Source: Myxocyprinus asiaticus (taxonomy: Eukaryota; Chordata; Actinopteri; Cypriniformes; Catostomidae). From it: DNA of 64,000 bases. The stretch lies in NCBI RefSeq assembly GCF_019703515.2, contig NC_059358.1:44960594-45024593 (forward strand). The letters run 5' to 3'. Under the pieces are notes generated by a model that was given only the letters and a program-made list of their open reading frames with translations, was not told the DNA's origin and did no database searches. The translations under genes were made by a program, and so were the position numbers. Positions 11,290-21,264 of the stretch are shown here, piece after piece; position 1 is the first letter of the stretch; every line of letters starts with the position of its first letter.

Positions 11290-11552
11290 ACAACGCTGAA
11301 CTACCCGCTGAAATGGCCGGACCTTGTCTCGGCTCCTCAGCATAAAACCTGAATGAGTGGTTGCATACCAGCTCCTTTTATACCCGTATGTCCGGGGGAG
11401 CGGCTTGCAAATACCACTCGCCAATTTTCATTGGCCTTTTATCAAAGACCAGAGGTGTCTCGGGCTCCCAAAAATGACCCCTAGTGTCACTACATCAACA
11501 CAACGTCTCGTTCCCTCCATCAGAGAACGGAGGTTACGCAAGTAACCATGAC
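11290..11552 (-). repeat. Right inverted terminal repeat of DIRS copy 1
   Basis: The reverse complement contains the same TGTAGTGACACTAGGGGTC, CCAATGAAAATT and TATAAAAGG blocks as the left repeat, so a second promoter points inward from the right end. The last 48 bases form an inverted pair with 11225-11272. Confidence 0.82.
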
Positions 11553-11924
11553 ATTTTTCTCCCACCTTCCGTAAGAAAATTCCCGGCCAAATTACCTACT
11601 GTTTTTTGATAAACACCAAGGGTGTGTGGTAATTTAATTACCGTCCGAATCCACATTTATCAGTTTATAATCCAAAAGCCGTTTTGGAAATCCTTTTTGA
11701 CCACTGCTAAGAGGTAACAGCTCTGGCGGTAATGGACAGTTGTGAAAGTTGGAGGATTGTGTAACAGAAATTACAGAAATCACCACAGTGAATGGGACCT
11801 CTTAAATAGAAGGGAAAGAAAAACGAGAGCCAGATCACATAAACTTTTGAAATGGTCCATTATTATGTCAGCAATGTAATAAACTTGTAATATATCTCAT
11901 TTTAATATAGAAACATTTACTAAA

Positions 11925-12308
11925 TACACTATATTGCCAAAAGTATTCGCTCATCTGCCTTTAGACGCATATGAACTTAAGTGACATCCCATTCTTAATC
12001 CATAGGGTTTAATATGACGTCGGCCCACCCTTTGCAGCTATAACAGCTTCAACTCTTCTGGGAAGGCTTTCCACAATGTTTAGGAGTGTGTTTATGGGAA
12101 TTTTTGACCATTCTTCCAGAAGCGCATTTGTGAGGTCAGACACTGATGTTGGACGAGAAGGCCTGGCTCGCAGTCTTCGCTCTAATTCATCCCGAAGGTG
12201 CTCTATCGGGTTGAGGTCAGGCCTCTGTGCAGGCCAGTCAAGTTCTTCCACACCAAACTCGCTCATCCATGTCTTTATTGACCTTGCTTTGTGCACTGTT
12301 AATTCCAA
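11925..12308 (-). pseudogene. Tc1-like transposon end with transposase C-terminus
   Basis: A Tc1-type terminal sequence starts at 11925 (TACACTATATTGCCAAAAGT). The minus-strand frame 12308-12009 encodes about 99 residues of the transposase C-terminus, including LDWPAQRPDLNPIEHL with the final catalytic Glu, and ends SLPRRVEAVIAAKGG. The frame breaks off at about 12300 in a different sequence, so the DNA-binding domain, the two catalytic Asp residues and the other terminal repeat are absent. Confidence 0.85.
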
Positions 12309-12520
12309 ACATATTTAAATGCAAATACAGAGGACACAGTGTGTGGATTGATGAATTTTCCATATAACAAGCGCAACTGCAGTCATGTGATCGACAAAAA
12401 GTCTCGCTCGTCCCCCATGATTTTATTGTCATCTGAATGTATGAGTGTTATCACAGAGGAGCTTGAAAATGTACTTTTACAGACATCACCCTGAAAAACA
12501 ATTGTCGTCGAATAGGGCTA

Positions 12521-13508
12521 TTGACATTCTAGACAAATTTGTGTTTTCAAATTTGCGGTAACATTTTTTGGAGGACCCTTTACAATTCCAACACAACAGT
12601 GCCCCTGTGCACAAAATGAAGTCTACAAAAAATGACTTATTAGGACTGTCTGAATGGAAGCAAATCCCCACAGCCATGTTTCAAACATCTAGTGGAAAGC
12701 TGAACCTGTTAGAGAGGACAACTCCCTATTAATGCCAACAGTTTTTAAATTAAAAAACAAGAACATTTGTGTGTAGTGTTTAGGTCATTCACACGCATAT
12801 GGCCATAAAGTGAATATATCTATACCTTAAAAAATGATTCAGCCAGTTGGTTGACATTACTAAAATGAATAATTATTGATTAAAATTAATATATTTTTGG
12901 ATATATTCAGATTTATGTACAGTACTGTATAATTGTGTGAATATTGAATTCATATTTTTAAATCACTTCTACCATTTATTAAAATTGAGTTGGCCCATCA
13001 CAAATTCATAAAAAACAACACCGTAACAGTAACCACAAAATGTATTCATGCCGCAGTGCATGCTAGAACCTCATAGAGCATTGTCACTCTACAAATGATT
13101 CAGCCAGTTCAACCTTGTTTAGTCCTGGCATTAAGATTTCTGTCTGTTTCTATTTTCTATCATTTCTGGTGATTTGTTCACATTGTTATTTATACCTGAT
13201 TGCTTAAATATGTCTCCTGTGACCACTGTGTGTTCAGATTTCATTTTGACATACATCAATCACTACGTTAGTGTGTTACTGCATAATAAATGAACATTTA
13301 CACCTCAAATGCTATGTGGTCATATATGAATATTTGACCACCTGTGGTCTTCGTGATCTGACCACAAAACATTTTAGACCCCATATTTATCGCTTACCAC
13401 TATTGATCGGATAAACCAAAATCTTAATACCAGGTGTAAATGAGTAAGTTGCTGTATTTAATCAAAAGTTATCAACCTAATTATAAGGACTGTTGCCAAC
13501 ACAATTTG
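12521..13508. other. AT-rich interval without genes
   Basis: About 1 kb of AT-rich sequence. I see no ORF with recognisable content, RNA gene or clear repeat ends. Confidence 0.4.
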
Positions 13509-13572
13509 GCCGAAATGCTCAGTAGGGAGAGCATTAGACTAAAGATCTAAAGATCCATAGAATTAGTTTCAG
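13509..13572 (+). pseudogene. tRNA-Phe-like pseudogene
   Basis: GCCGAAATGCTCAGTAGGGA followed by AGCATTAGACT and AGATCTAAAGATCC matches a tRNA-Phe D-arm and anticodon arm. The anticodon position reads AAA instead of GAA, one base is missing after the acceptor stem, and the T-arm is lost. The downstream flank (CCCACAAACT then CTCTCTGCAAGCCCCCTCTG) resembles the flank of the tRNA cluster at 30.1-30.3 kb, so both come from one amplified unit. Confidence 0.65.
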
Positions 13573-13734
13573 AAGCAATTTGCATAAATCTATGAGACCC
13601 ACAAACTATATATTTACTCTCTGCAAGCCCCCTCTGGTTCATAAATATTTTAATAATATCACTGTTTTGTATGATATTTTTATTTACATTTTTTTTAAAA
13701 GGACAACTTGGTAATAGAATGGAAATAGGGCTTG

Positions 13735-14244
13735 TAAAAATATATACTTTGTATAAGAAGGGTGATGAGAGCTGAAGAACTACAGACCTTTGATTATGTT
13801 AAATACTGATTACAAAATATTTTGCAAATATTTTAGCAAACAGTTTAAAAAAGTTTGTAGAGAATATTATTACCATGAACCAAGCATGTTGTGTTTTAAA
13901 CAGACATTTCTGATACGGTTAGCAACAAAAGAGATAAAGCATGTGGAGAACAACTGTAAAAGTGGTAATAAAATAATGTTGATTTAGAGAAAGCATGAGA
14001 GTGGAACATTAATATTGATCTAATTTATTAAAAAGATGTGGCTTTGGGGAAAAGTTTGTTAAGTGGATGAAATGCTTGTACACTGATATTTTAAGTTGTA
14101 TTAAAGTGAATAGATTTCTAACTTATTTTCTAAAAATAACAAGATGGATTAGACAGGGATGTCCTATATCTGCTTTGCTTGATGGGTTCAGCTTTGTTGC
14201 TGAACTGTTAGGTTTGGCAGTAAGTGAAGCAGGAGGTAGAGGGG
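13735..14244 (+). pseudogene. L1/Tx1-like LINE RT fragment
   Basis: Broken frames carry the text LKNYRPLIMLNTDYKIF (13770-13820), ATKEIKHVENNCKSGNKIML preceding a DLEKA motif A region, FVKWMKCLYTDI, and RQGCPIS (14150-14170), the motif B of an L1-like RT. Stops and small indels separate the pieces. The fragment ends exactly where DIRS copy 2 begins, so the DIRS inserted into it or truncated it. I see no continuation after 18244. Confidence 0.6.
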
Positions 14245-14420
14245 CTTCCCTGTCTGTCACTCACTTGACGTTGTGTCGATGTAGTGACACTAGGGGTTCG
14301 CTCGAGAGCCCCGATCACATTTGCTAAGGCCAATGAAAATTGGCGAGTAGAATTTGCATGCCACTCTCCGCCCCAGACATACCCCGGGTATAAAAGGAGA
14401 TGGCGTGCACCACTCATTCA
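14245..14420 (+). repeat. Left inverted terminal repeat with TATA box, DIRS copy 2
   Basis: It pairs with the reverse complement of about 18040-18215 over the CCAATGAAAATTGGCGAGT, CCACTCTCCGCCCCAGACA and TATAAAAGGAGATGG blocks. TATAAAAGG lies at 14389-14397. Confidence 0.8.
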
Positions 14421-14643
14421 GACTTGTTCTTCAGAGCCGAGCACATGTGTGTTCGTCCCGCCTCCTTACCTTACCTTCTGCTGCCGGAATTTACGGCGCA
14501 TATCAGCGGTCACCCTCGCATGATCGAGTGTTGTGCTTCCCCTGGGCGCTTTGGCGGCTGAGTCCACAGTTGTTAAGAGAGTATATTTCAAAAGACTATA
14601 TTTTCTCTAAAAGAGCTTGCACAAACGATTGGCATCTTTTTAA

Positions 14644-15870
14644 AGATGTCCTTTTGCCTTTGTGTGTTATCTCTCCCCACCGGATGGCCACGAAATATGT
14701 CTCAAGTGCTTGGGTCACCAGCACGCTGAGGCAGCTTTTGTGGAAGGATCATGTTCTCACTGCGAGAACATGCCCGTGAGAATGTTGCAGTTGTGGCTCT
14801 CTTCCTCCGGTCTGTCCTGGGTTGAGACTCAGGATGAAAGTTGGCAGCCATGTTTGCCCGGGCGGCTGTGAACCCTCCGCCCTGCCCTGAGCGTTCGTGG
14901 CTGGATGATTGGTTTCTGGGACTCACGGCCGTGCCCTGCCCCGGTGCCCTTCTTCCCGGAAGTGCACGAAGAGCTCATGAAGTCGTGGAAGGCACCTTTC
15001 TCTGCCTGTATATGATTCGCAGGCTCATCCACCCTCACTATCCTGGCGGAGTGGCTAAGCGATACGTCGGGCTTCCCCAGGTAGAGCGTGCTGTAGCAGT
15101 GAATTTATGCCTGCAGGGCGCAGCCACCTGAAGGAATCGACCAAGGCTCCCTTCCAAGGCGTGTAAGTTTTTTCATCACTAGTGGCGAAGACTTACAATG
15201 ACGCAGGTCAGGCCACCTCTGCCCTGCATGCCATGGGTATCCTACAGGTCCACCATGCCAAGGCGCTTAAAGATATGCACGAGGGTAGGACCGACCCAGG
15301 GCTTATGCAGAAACTGCGTACCGCAACCGACCTCACTCTACGGGTGACGAAAGTCATGGCGTGCGCCCTTGGCAGGATGATGTCCAACTTGGTGGTCCAA
15401 GAGCGGCACCTGTGGCTCAAACTTGCGGAGATGTGTGACACCGAGAAGGTCCGCTTTCTAAATGCACCCATCTCCCAAGGGGGGCTCTTTGGCGACACTG
15501 TCGAGGACTTCGCCCATCAATTCTCAATGGTGAAGAAGCAGACGGAGGCCATGAAACACATCCTGCCGCGGCGCAACTCGGCCGCCTACAGGCCTCCAAA
15601 TTCCCGCACCCTCTTGCCAGGGCCATCCTCCTGCGGCATCGGCCCCAGCTCCCCCACCATCAGAGCATGCACGCCGGCCTCTGAGAAGAAGATCCTCCCA
15701 GACGGGCTTCAAAGCGGCCCTGAGACAGGCGACCCAGGGATGAGGCAACTCTTGTTGACTGGCCTGACACAGGTGTGCACACGGGCCCCACTGCCACCCC
15801 TGGTCCAGCACGAGGTGAGTACCCTTGTAATATCACCGGATGCCTTCTGGGTCAATAAAAATTGTCAATA
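14644..15870 (+). pseudogene. DIRS copy 2 gag-like gene, broken
   Basis: Pieces in three frames correspond to gag of copies 1 and 3: DGHEICLKCLGHQHAEAAF and SCSHCEN at about 14680-14780, LDDWFLGL near 14905, and a 229-residue open stretch at 15182-15871 with QATSALHAM, LFGDTVEDFAHQFSMVKKQT and a Pro-rich tail. Compared with copy 1, most of the Pro/Ser-rich region between the Cys/His N-terminus and LDDWFLGL is deleted, and stops occur near 14870 and 15130. Confidence 0.72.
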
Positions 15871-15889
15871 AAAAAGCAGTTTCCTCATT

Positions 15890-17600
15890 CGCGATGGCTC
15901 ATCAGGACGTTCCGGCTCAGCTATGCGATCCAGTTCGCCAGTCAGCCGCCCAGGTTCAGTGGCGTCCTCTCCACCACGGTGTGAAGCGAGGATGCCTTGG
16001 TCATTTGGCGGAGGTCACCACCCTTCTGGCAAAGGGAGCGATAGAGCCCGTCCCCTTAGCCAAGTCGCACAAGGGCTTTTACAGCCCTTATTTTATTGTG
16101 CCCAAGAGAGGGGGGGTTGCGCCCAATTCTGAGTCTGCGTGCCTTGAACAAAGCCTTACACAGACTTCCTTTCAAGATGTTGATGCAGAAGAGCATCCTG
16201 ACGTCCGTACGACATCAGGATTGGTTTGCGACCATCGACCTGAAGGACACGTACTTTCATGTATCAATCCTTCCACGGCACAGACCCTTTCTTCAGTTTG
16301 CCTTTGAGGGACGAGCATACCAGTACAAGGTCCTCCCTTTTGGTCTGTCCCTGTCTCCTCGCGTCTTTACCAAAGTCGCAGAGGCTGCCATGGCCCCGCT
16401 AAGGGAGAACAGCATTCACATCCTCAATTATCTCGACGACTGGCTGATCCTAGCTCACTCACAAGATCTATTGTATGCGCACAGGGACCTTGTGCTTCAG
16501 CACCTCGACCGACTGGGGCTTCAGGTCAACTGGGAAAAGAGCAAGCTCTCCCCTGCGCAGAGCATCTCTTTTCTTGGTATGGAGTTGGACTCGGTCACCA
16601 TGATGGCACACCTTAGAACAAGTGTGCACAGTTGGTGCTGGCCTGCCTGCGAACCTTCAGGCGGAAGGTAGCGGTGCCAGTGAAACTCCTGGGGCATATG
16701 GCATCCTCGGTGGTGGTACTCCCCCTCGGGTTGATGCATATGAGACCACTCCAGCACTGGTCAGATCTGGCATTTCTACGGGCAGGGGTTCCCTTAGAGC
16801 AGGTCTCGAGGCATGTCATGGTCACAATGGATGCCTCGAATTCAGGCTGGGGCACCGTATGCAATGGGCAGGCAGTATCAGGGCTCTGGACAGGGCCCCA
16901 CCTGTGATGGCACATCAAGTATCGCTGGCCCTGTGGAGGCTTCGGCCATTTATTCAGGGCAAGCACGTGTTGGTCTGGACAAACAACACAGCAACCGTGG
17001 TGTACATAAAACGCTAGGGCAGCGTACACTCACGTCGCATGTCGCAACTCGCCCGCCGCTTCCTCCTTTGGAGTCAGCAGACATTGAAGTCTCTGCGAGC
17101 CACTCACCTCCCGGGTATCCTCAATCATGCTGCGGATGCGCTCTCACGGCAGGTAACGCTCTGTGGAGAGTGGAGACTCCACCCCCATGCAGTCCAGCTA
17201 ATTTGGGAGAGATTCGGGGAGGCGCAGGTGGACCTGTTCGCCTCCTGAGAGTCCTCTCATTGCCCCCTTTGGTACTCCCTGTCCGAGGCTCCCCTCGGCA
17301 CGGATGCCTTGGCGCAGAGCTGGCCTCGGGGGCTGCGCAAGTATGCGTTTCCCCCAGTGAGCCTCATTGCATAGACATTGTGCAAAGTCAGGGCGGACGG
17401 GCAACAAGTCCTGATGGTTGCGCCGTACTGGCCCAACCGGACTTGGTTATCAGACCTGATACTCCTGGCAGTAGCCCCTCCCTGGCGCATTCCCCTGAGG
17501 CAGGACCTTCTCACTCAGGGCAGGGCACGCTCCGGCACACCTCTGGCTCCTGGACGGGACGCGGAGGACCTAGCAGGCCTTCCGCCAGCGGTGATAGACA
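15890..17600 (+). pseudogene. DIRS copy 2 reverse transcriptase-RNase H, frameshifted
   Basis: The cleanest frame (16096-16671) holds LRPILSLRALNKALHRLPFK, motif A FATIDLKDTYFHV, motif B VLPFGLSLSPRVF and the catalytic NYLDDW box (YLDD at about 16429-16440). A further frame carries the RNase H start TMDASNSGWGTVCNG and later broken pieces homologous to copy 3. Frame changes near 16090, 16670 and 16900 and many later stops prevent translation. RT copies the RNA and RNase H removes it; the catalytic Asp pair is still encoded, so breakage is by indel rather than active-site change. Confidence 0.78.
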
Positions 17601-17872
17601 CGATCACTCAGGCCAGAGCCCCCTCCTAGTGTCGTCTCTTCTCAAATTGGTGTTCTTCCCATGGGGAAGATCCATGGAGATGCATGGTCGGGTCTGTGTT
17701 GTCCTTCCTACATGAGGATCTGGAGAGATGGCTGTCTCCCTCTACCCTGAAGGTGTACATGGCTGCTATAGCAGCATATCACGATACACTGGATGGGAGA
17801 CCCTCACGGCAGCACGACCTGATCACCAGGTTCCTCAAAGGCGCGAGGAGATTGAATCCCCCTGGGGGGACC
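17600..17872 (+). pseudogene. DIRS copy 2 tyrosine recombinase, N-terminal remnant
   Basis: The text SPSTLKVYMAAIAAYHDTLD and LITRFLKGARRLNP equals residues about 30-71 of the copy 1 recombinase. It is followed by GG and then the complementary region. All catalytic residues (Arg, HxxR, Tyr) are deleted. Confidence 0.8.
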
Positions 17873-17878
17873 TAGGAA

Positions 17879-17966
17879 CCCCTAGTGTCACTACATCGAC
17901 ACAACGTCTTGGTTACTGATGTAACCTCTGTTCCCTGATGGAGGGAACGAGACGTTGTGTCCCTCC
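17879..17966. repeat. Shortened internal complementary region, DIRS copy 2
   Basis: ACCCCTAGTGTCACTACATC and ACACAACGTC correspond to the left-end complement, but the outer part (the complement of GTTCCCTGTCTGTCACTC) is missing. The sequence passes straight into TTGGTTACTGATGTAACC, the right-end complement. The circle junction is therefore absent. Confidence 0.75.
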
Positions 17967-18241
17967 TGCCGTGGCGCTGAACCGACTGCTGACATGGCCG
18001 GGACTCTCTCTCTCTGCTCCTCAGCACAACTCTGAATGAGTGATGCACACCATCTCCTTTTATACCCATGTGTCTGGGGCGGAGAGTGGCATGCAAATTC
18101 CACTCGCCAATTTTCATTGGCCTTTTCTGAATAAAGCAAAGGTGATTGGGGCTCTCAAGAGTGAACCCCTAGAGTCACTACATCAACACAAAGTCTCGTT
18201 CCCTCCATCAGGGAACAGAGGTTACATCGGTAACCAAGATG
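17967..18241 (-). repeat. Right inverted terminal repeat, DIRS copy 2
   Basis: The reverse complement carries a TATAAAAGGAGATGG block and a CCAATGAAAATT block like the left repeat. The outermost 45 or so bases form an inverted pair with 17913-17957. Confidence 0.78.
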
Positions 18242-18244
18242 ATT

Positions 18245-19221
18245 TCAATTGAAAAATAAATTCAAAAATGCTGATCACACCACTCTAATTTTTTAAAGAT
18301 TTGTAAAGTGTGGAAAAGAGTATGTTGAAAAATTAAAATTATCAAATGATTTACTTACCTTTAAGCCATCCCAGATGTGTATGACTTTCCTTCTTCAGCA
18401 GAACCGAAGTGAAGATTTTTATAAACATTTCAGCTCATTTTGTCCATACAATGCATGTATATGGGTGCAATCAGGCTGCTGGCTGTTTGACGATCCAAAA
18501 GGCATATTTAGGCAGCATAAAAGTAATCCACACGACTACAGCTGATCAAATAATGTCTTCTGTAGCAAACCAATAGGTTTGTGTAAGAAACAAATCAATA
18601 ATTAAAATGTTTTTAACTTTGTCATTGTTTCCGCCCAGTGCTGAATTGTTTGAAATTAACTAACTCTCGCATGACGTTTGTTCCTCTGTTGTATACAAAG
18701 TGCACGCTTCTCGCATGAATGCACCATTGCGATTACGTCACTGATTATGAATATTATAGAGGAATGGGAGCTTAACTGAACAAAGAAAATACACACATAT
18801 GAGGATGGAAAACTTGATGTTTTGCCAAGAGAAATGAAATTTAAAGAGTAGAGATTTTGGGAATAAGAATGATGAAATAAGAATAAGAGATATAGGGCTC
18901 TATTTTCATGACTACGCTTAGCGCAACACTGAGTGCAACGACCGTGCACTACGTTGTATCTAATTTTCATGAGAGTGCTAATTCTAAGTGCAATTTTGTG
19001 TTTGTACCATCTGTGCGTGTATGTGCACAAACTGTAGATGTATTGTAGGTTTGGGGATTCCACAAGCAGATGATATCAAACAGCTATCGATCACTTTTCA
19101 TACTAGCCATTATTTGTGTCATTAAATCAATATTAATAATAATATTAATAATAATTATGTTATTTTGTATAGCATCTGTCCAAAGTTCAAGGGTGCTGTA
19201 CAGAAATGAATCATTCTGTAA
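18245..19221. other. Interval between DIRS copies 2 and 3
   Basis: No gene. About 18380-18700 resembles a non-autonomous DNA transposon type common in cyprinids (phrases around TGTCCATACAATG, AAGTAATCCACACGACTACA, GTGTAAGAAACAAATCAATA), but ends were not defined. An AAT/ATT simple repeat lies at about 19127-19160. Confidence 0.4.
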
Positions 19222-19224
19222 AAC

Positions 19225-19503
19225 GTCATGGTTACTGGTGTAACCTCCGTTCCCTGATGGAGGGATGAGACGTTGGTGTCGATATAGTGACACTAGGAGT
19301 CACTCTTGGGTGCCCGAGACACCTCTGGTCTTTGATAAAAGGTCAATGAAAATTGGCGAGTGGTATTTGCATGCCACTCCCCTGGACATACGGGTATAAA
19401 AGGAGCTGGTATGCAACCGCTCATTCAGGTTTTACACTGAGGAGCCGATATAAGGTCCGGCCATTTCAGCGGGTAGTTCAGCGTTGTGGCAGGAGGGACC
19501 AAC
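19225..19503 (-). repeat. Right inverted terminal repeat of DIRS copy 3
   Basis: It holds GTAGTGACACTAG-like, CCAATGAAAATTGGCGAGT and TATAAAAGGAGCTGG (19395-19409) blocks. Positions 19225-19271 pair, inverted, with 19504-19551. Confidence 0.82.
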
Positions 19504-19606
19504 GTCTCGTTCCCTCCATCAGGGAACGGAGATTACACCAGTAACCATGACGTTCCCTATCTGTCACTCACTCGACGTTGGTGTCAATGTAGTGACACTA
19601 GGGGTC
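19504..19606. repeat. Internal complementary region of DIRS copy 3
   Basis: 19504-19551 complements the right end, and 19552-19606 complements the left end (25436-25490). They join as CCATGAC|GTTCCC, the predicted circle junction. Confidence 0.84.
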
Positions 19607-20359
19607 CCTATACAAAACGCCACAAGGCTGAGCTGTGTTACGTGAACTGGCGGTGTGTGGTGGGCAGACTTGCTGTGTGCCTCATAGCCAGCACACCAGG
19701 TCGACACGTAACCTCCCCCAACACAGTTATGAGTGTCGAACGGCCCTTTTTGGGGACAGGTCGACTACCCAAAGATAGAGACAGGCTTAACCCAGTCGTG
19801 GTCTCTTTTCCCCCTTCTCTTTTTCCACTCCCTAAAAAAGAAGGGGGATTATCCGACTGGGCCGCCAGGTCTAGTCGGGTGGTGTCCCTCCCAAGGGGAG
19901 GACACCACGGAGACCACATCTCGACCCAAGAGAGGGGGGGATATTTAAGTGGAAGAATACATCACATGGTCTTTCCAACCATGTGGAGAGCCTTCAAGGT
20001 AGATCCTGCCCAATGGGGGAGGAGTTACTACAAACATGGAGACTGGGGCAGAGGGGCTCTGCCCAAGGAAGATGCAGTTTGCCAGCAGGGAAACGAATTA
20101 GCGGAAGATATAGATTGCATGGGGTTAGCCTTACAGGGAACCGCCACATGCGGAGCACCTACCCCAGAACCGGGCTCTTAGTTAGCGCGTGAACTGGGCC
20201 GGCAGTGAGTCAAATACTCGACTGCCACAGGGCTCGGAGGAAGTCAACCAGGGAACAAATTTTGTGAACACTACTGGGAATTAACGGCACACGTCTTCAG
20301 CTCAAAAGGAGGTTGAAGGCACTATGTGCAAGCGATACACCCGGCCGGCTATCTCGGGC

Positions 20360-21230
20360 TTATCCGCTTGTGTTGCATGCCACTACCTGGGACGAAACCG
20401 GTTCCACCCGGAGGTTGTAGAACCTTGCAAAGGTGTTGGGTGTTGCCCAGCCCGCTGCTCTGCAAATGTCTGTTAGAGAGGCACCTCTGGCCAAGGCCCA
20501 AGAAGCTGCTACACCACGGGTAGAATGGGCTCGTAGCCCTACCGGGGGCTTCCTTTCCGCTGTGCACCAAAAGCAGACAAAGAGCTGCTCAGAGATTCTA
20601 AAGCTCTGCGTGCGATCCAAATAGATGTGTAAAGCGTGCACTGGACACAGTGACGACAGGGCTGTGTCTGCCTCCTCCTGGGGCAGCACTTGCAGGTTCA
20701 CCACCTAGTCCCTAAAGGGGTGGTGGGAACCTTGGGCACATAGCCCGGTCAGGGTCTCAGGATCACGTGAGAGTAACCTGGACCGAACTCCAGGCACGTT
20801 TCGCTGACAGAGAACGCTTGCAGGTCACCTACCCTCTTGATGGAAGTGAGTGCAGTCAGGAGGGCAGTCTTCAAGGAGAGTGCCTTAAGCTCGGCTGACT
20901 GCAAAGGCTCAGAGGGGGCTCTCTGTAGAACCTGAAGAACTACAGAGGTCCGATGAGGGAACGAGGCGCGGCCTGGAGGGATTCAGCCTCCTGGCGCCTC
21001 TTAGGAACCTGATGATCAGGTCGTGCTTCCCTAAGGACTTACCGTCGACTGTGTCATGGTGTGCTGCTATGGCAGCAATGTACACCTTCAAGGTGGAAGG
21101 AGACAGCCTCCCTTCCAACCTCTCTTGCAGGAAGGAAAGCACTGATCTGACTGTGCATCTCTGGGGGTCTTTCCGACGGGAAGAACACCACTTAGCGAAC
21201 AGACGCCTCATAGAGGGAGCCCTAGCCTGA
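20360..21230 (-). pseudogene. DIRS copy 3 tyrosine recombinase with internal deletion
   Basis: The N-terminal half (about 21160-20910) reads SPSTLKVYIAAIAAHHDTVD and then shifts frame. The box I Arg is kept in KRVGDLQ near 20830. The C-terminal half (20704-20360) keeps RAHSTRG and FARFYNL with the Tyr. Relative to copy 1 a 76-base segment (copy 1 positions 10205-10280) is missing. A single inserted T just before it (TGCTTTTGG versus TGCTTTGG) makes the net loss 75 bases, so the C-terminal frame stays open. About 25 residues of the catalytic core are gone. Confidence 0.8.
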
Positions 21231-21264
21231 GTGATCGTGTCTACCATCGCAGGTGGGAGACAGC

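Larger units (their letters stand above)
6959..11555 (+). mobile_element. DIRS-like tyrosine-recombinase retrotransposon, copy 1 (RT deleted)
   Basis: The element starts with GTTCCCTATCTG and ends at GTAACCATGAC plus ATT. It has inverted terminal repeats of roughly 190 bp, a gag-like pseudogene, a tyrosine recombinase frame and an internal complementary region (11171-11272) that repeats both outer ends. DIRS elements make circular DNA copies and integrate by recombinase rather than by a DDE integrase, which fits the absence of a clear target duplication. The whole RT-RNase H section is missing: the pol N-terminal text ends near 9480 and recombinase text starts at once. Copies 2 and 3 keep that section. 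Confidence 0.88.
6853..12520. mobile_element. Inverted-repeat-ended element hosting DIRS copy 1 and a Tc1 fragment
   Basis: The left end TAGCCCTATTCGGACGGCAA (from 6853) is matched, with one gap, by the reverse complement of 12501-12520. ATT flanks both sides if the outermost base is excluded. The motif CGGACGG/CCGTCCG recurs internally at about 6863, 6941 and 11651, suggesting subterminal repeats. Removing the DIRS (6959-11555) leaves about 1.07 kb, a size fitting a non-autonomous DNA transposon. No transposase is visible, so the family is unassigned. Confidence 0.5.
14245..18244 (+). mobile_element. DIRS-like retrotransposon, copy 2 (recombinase truncated)
   Basis: The left end CTTCCCTGTCTG (14245) and right end GTAACCAAGATG plus ATT (18244) match the ends of copies 1 and 3, with subfamily differences; for instance the repeat here reads GAGAGCCCCGATCACATTTG. 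Gag, RT and RNase H are present in broken form. The recombinase stops after ARRLNP and is fused directly to the internal complementary region. It therefore lacks its whole catalytic domain and most of the 3' region seen in the other copies. Confidence 0.85.

Noticed and set aside
11225..11552. A 330-bp MITE with 47-bp inverted ends
   Set aside because: The same unit sits at the right end of all three DIRS copies and is explained by the internal complementary region plus the right terminal repeat.
16813..17715. A 300-residue plus-strand frame as a new gene
   Set aside because: It is an alternate frame of the broken DIRS copy 2 RNase H region. Its Ser/Pro/Gly-rich composition is that of a shadow frame.
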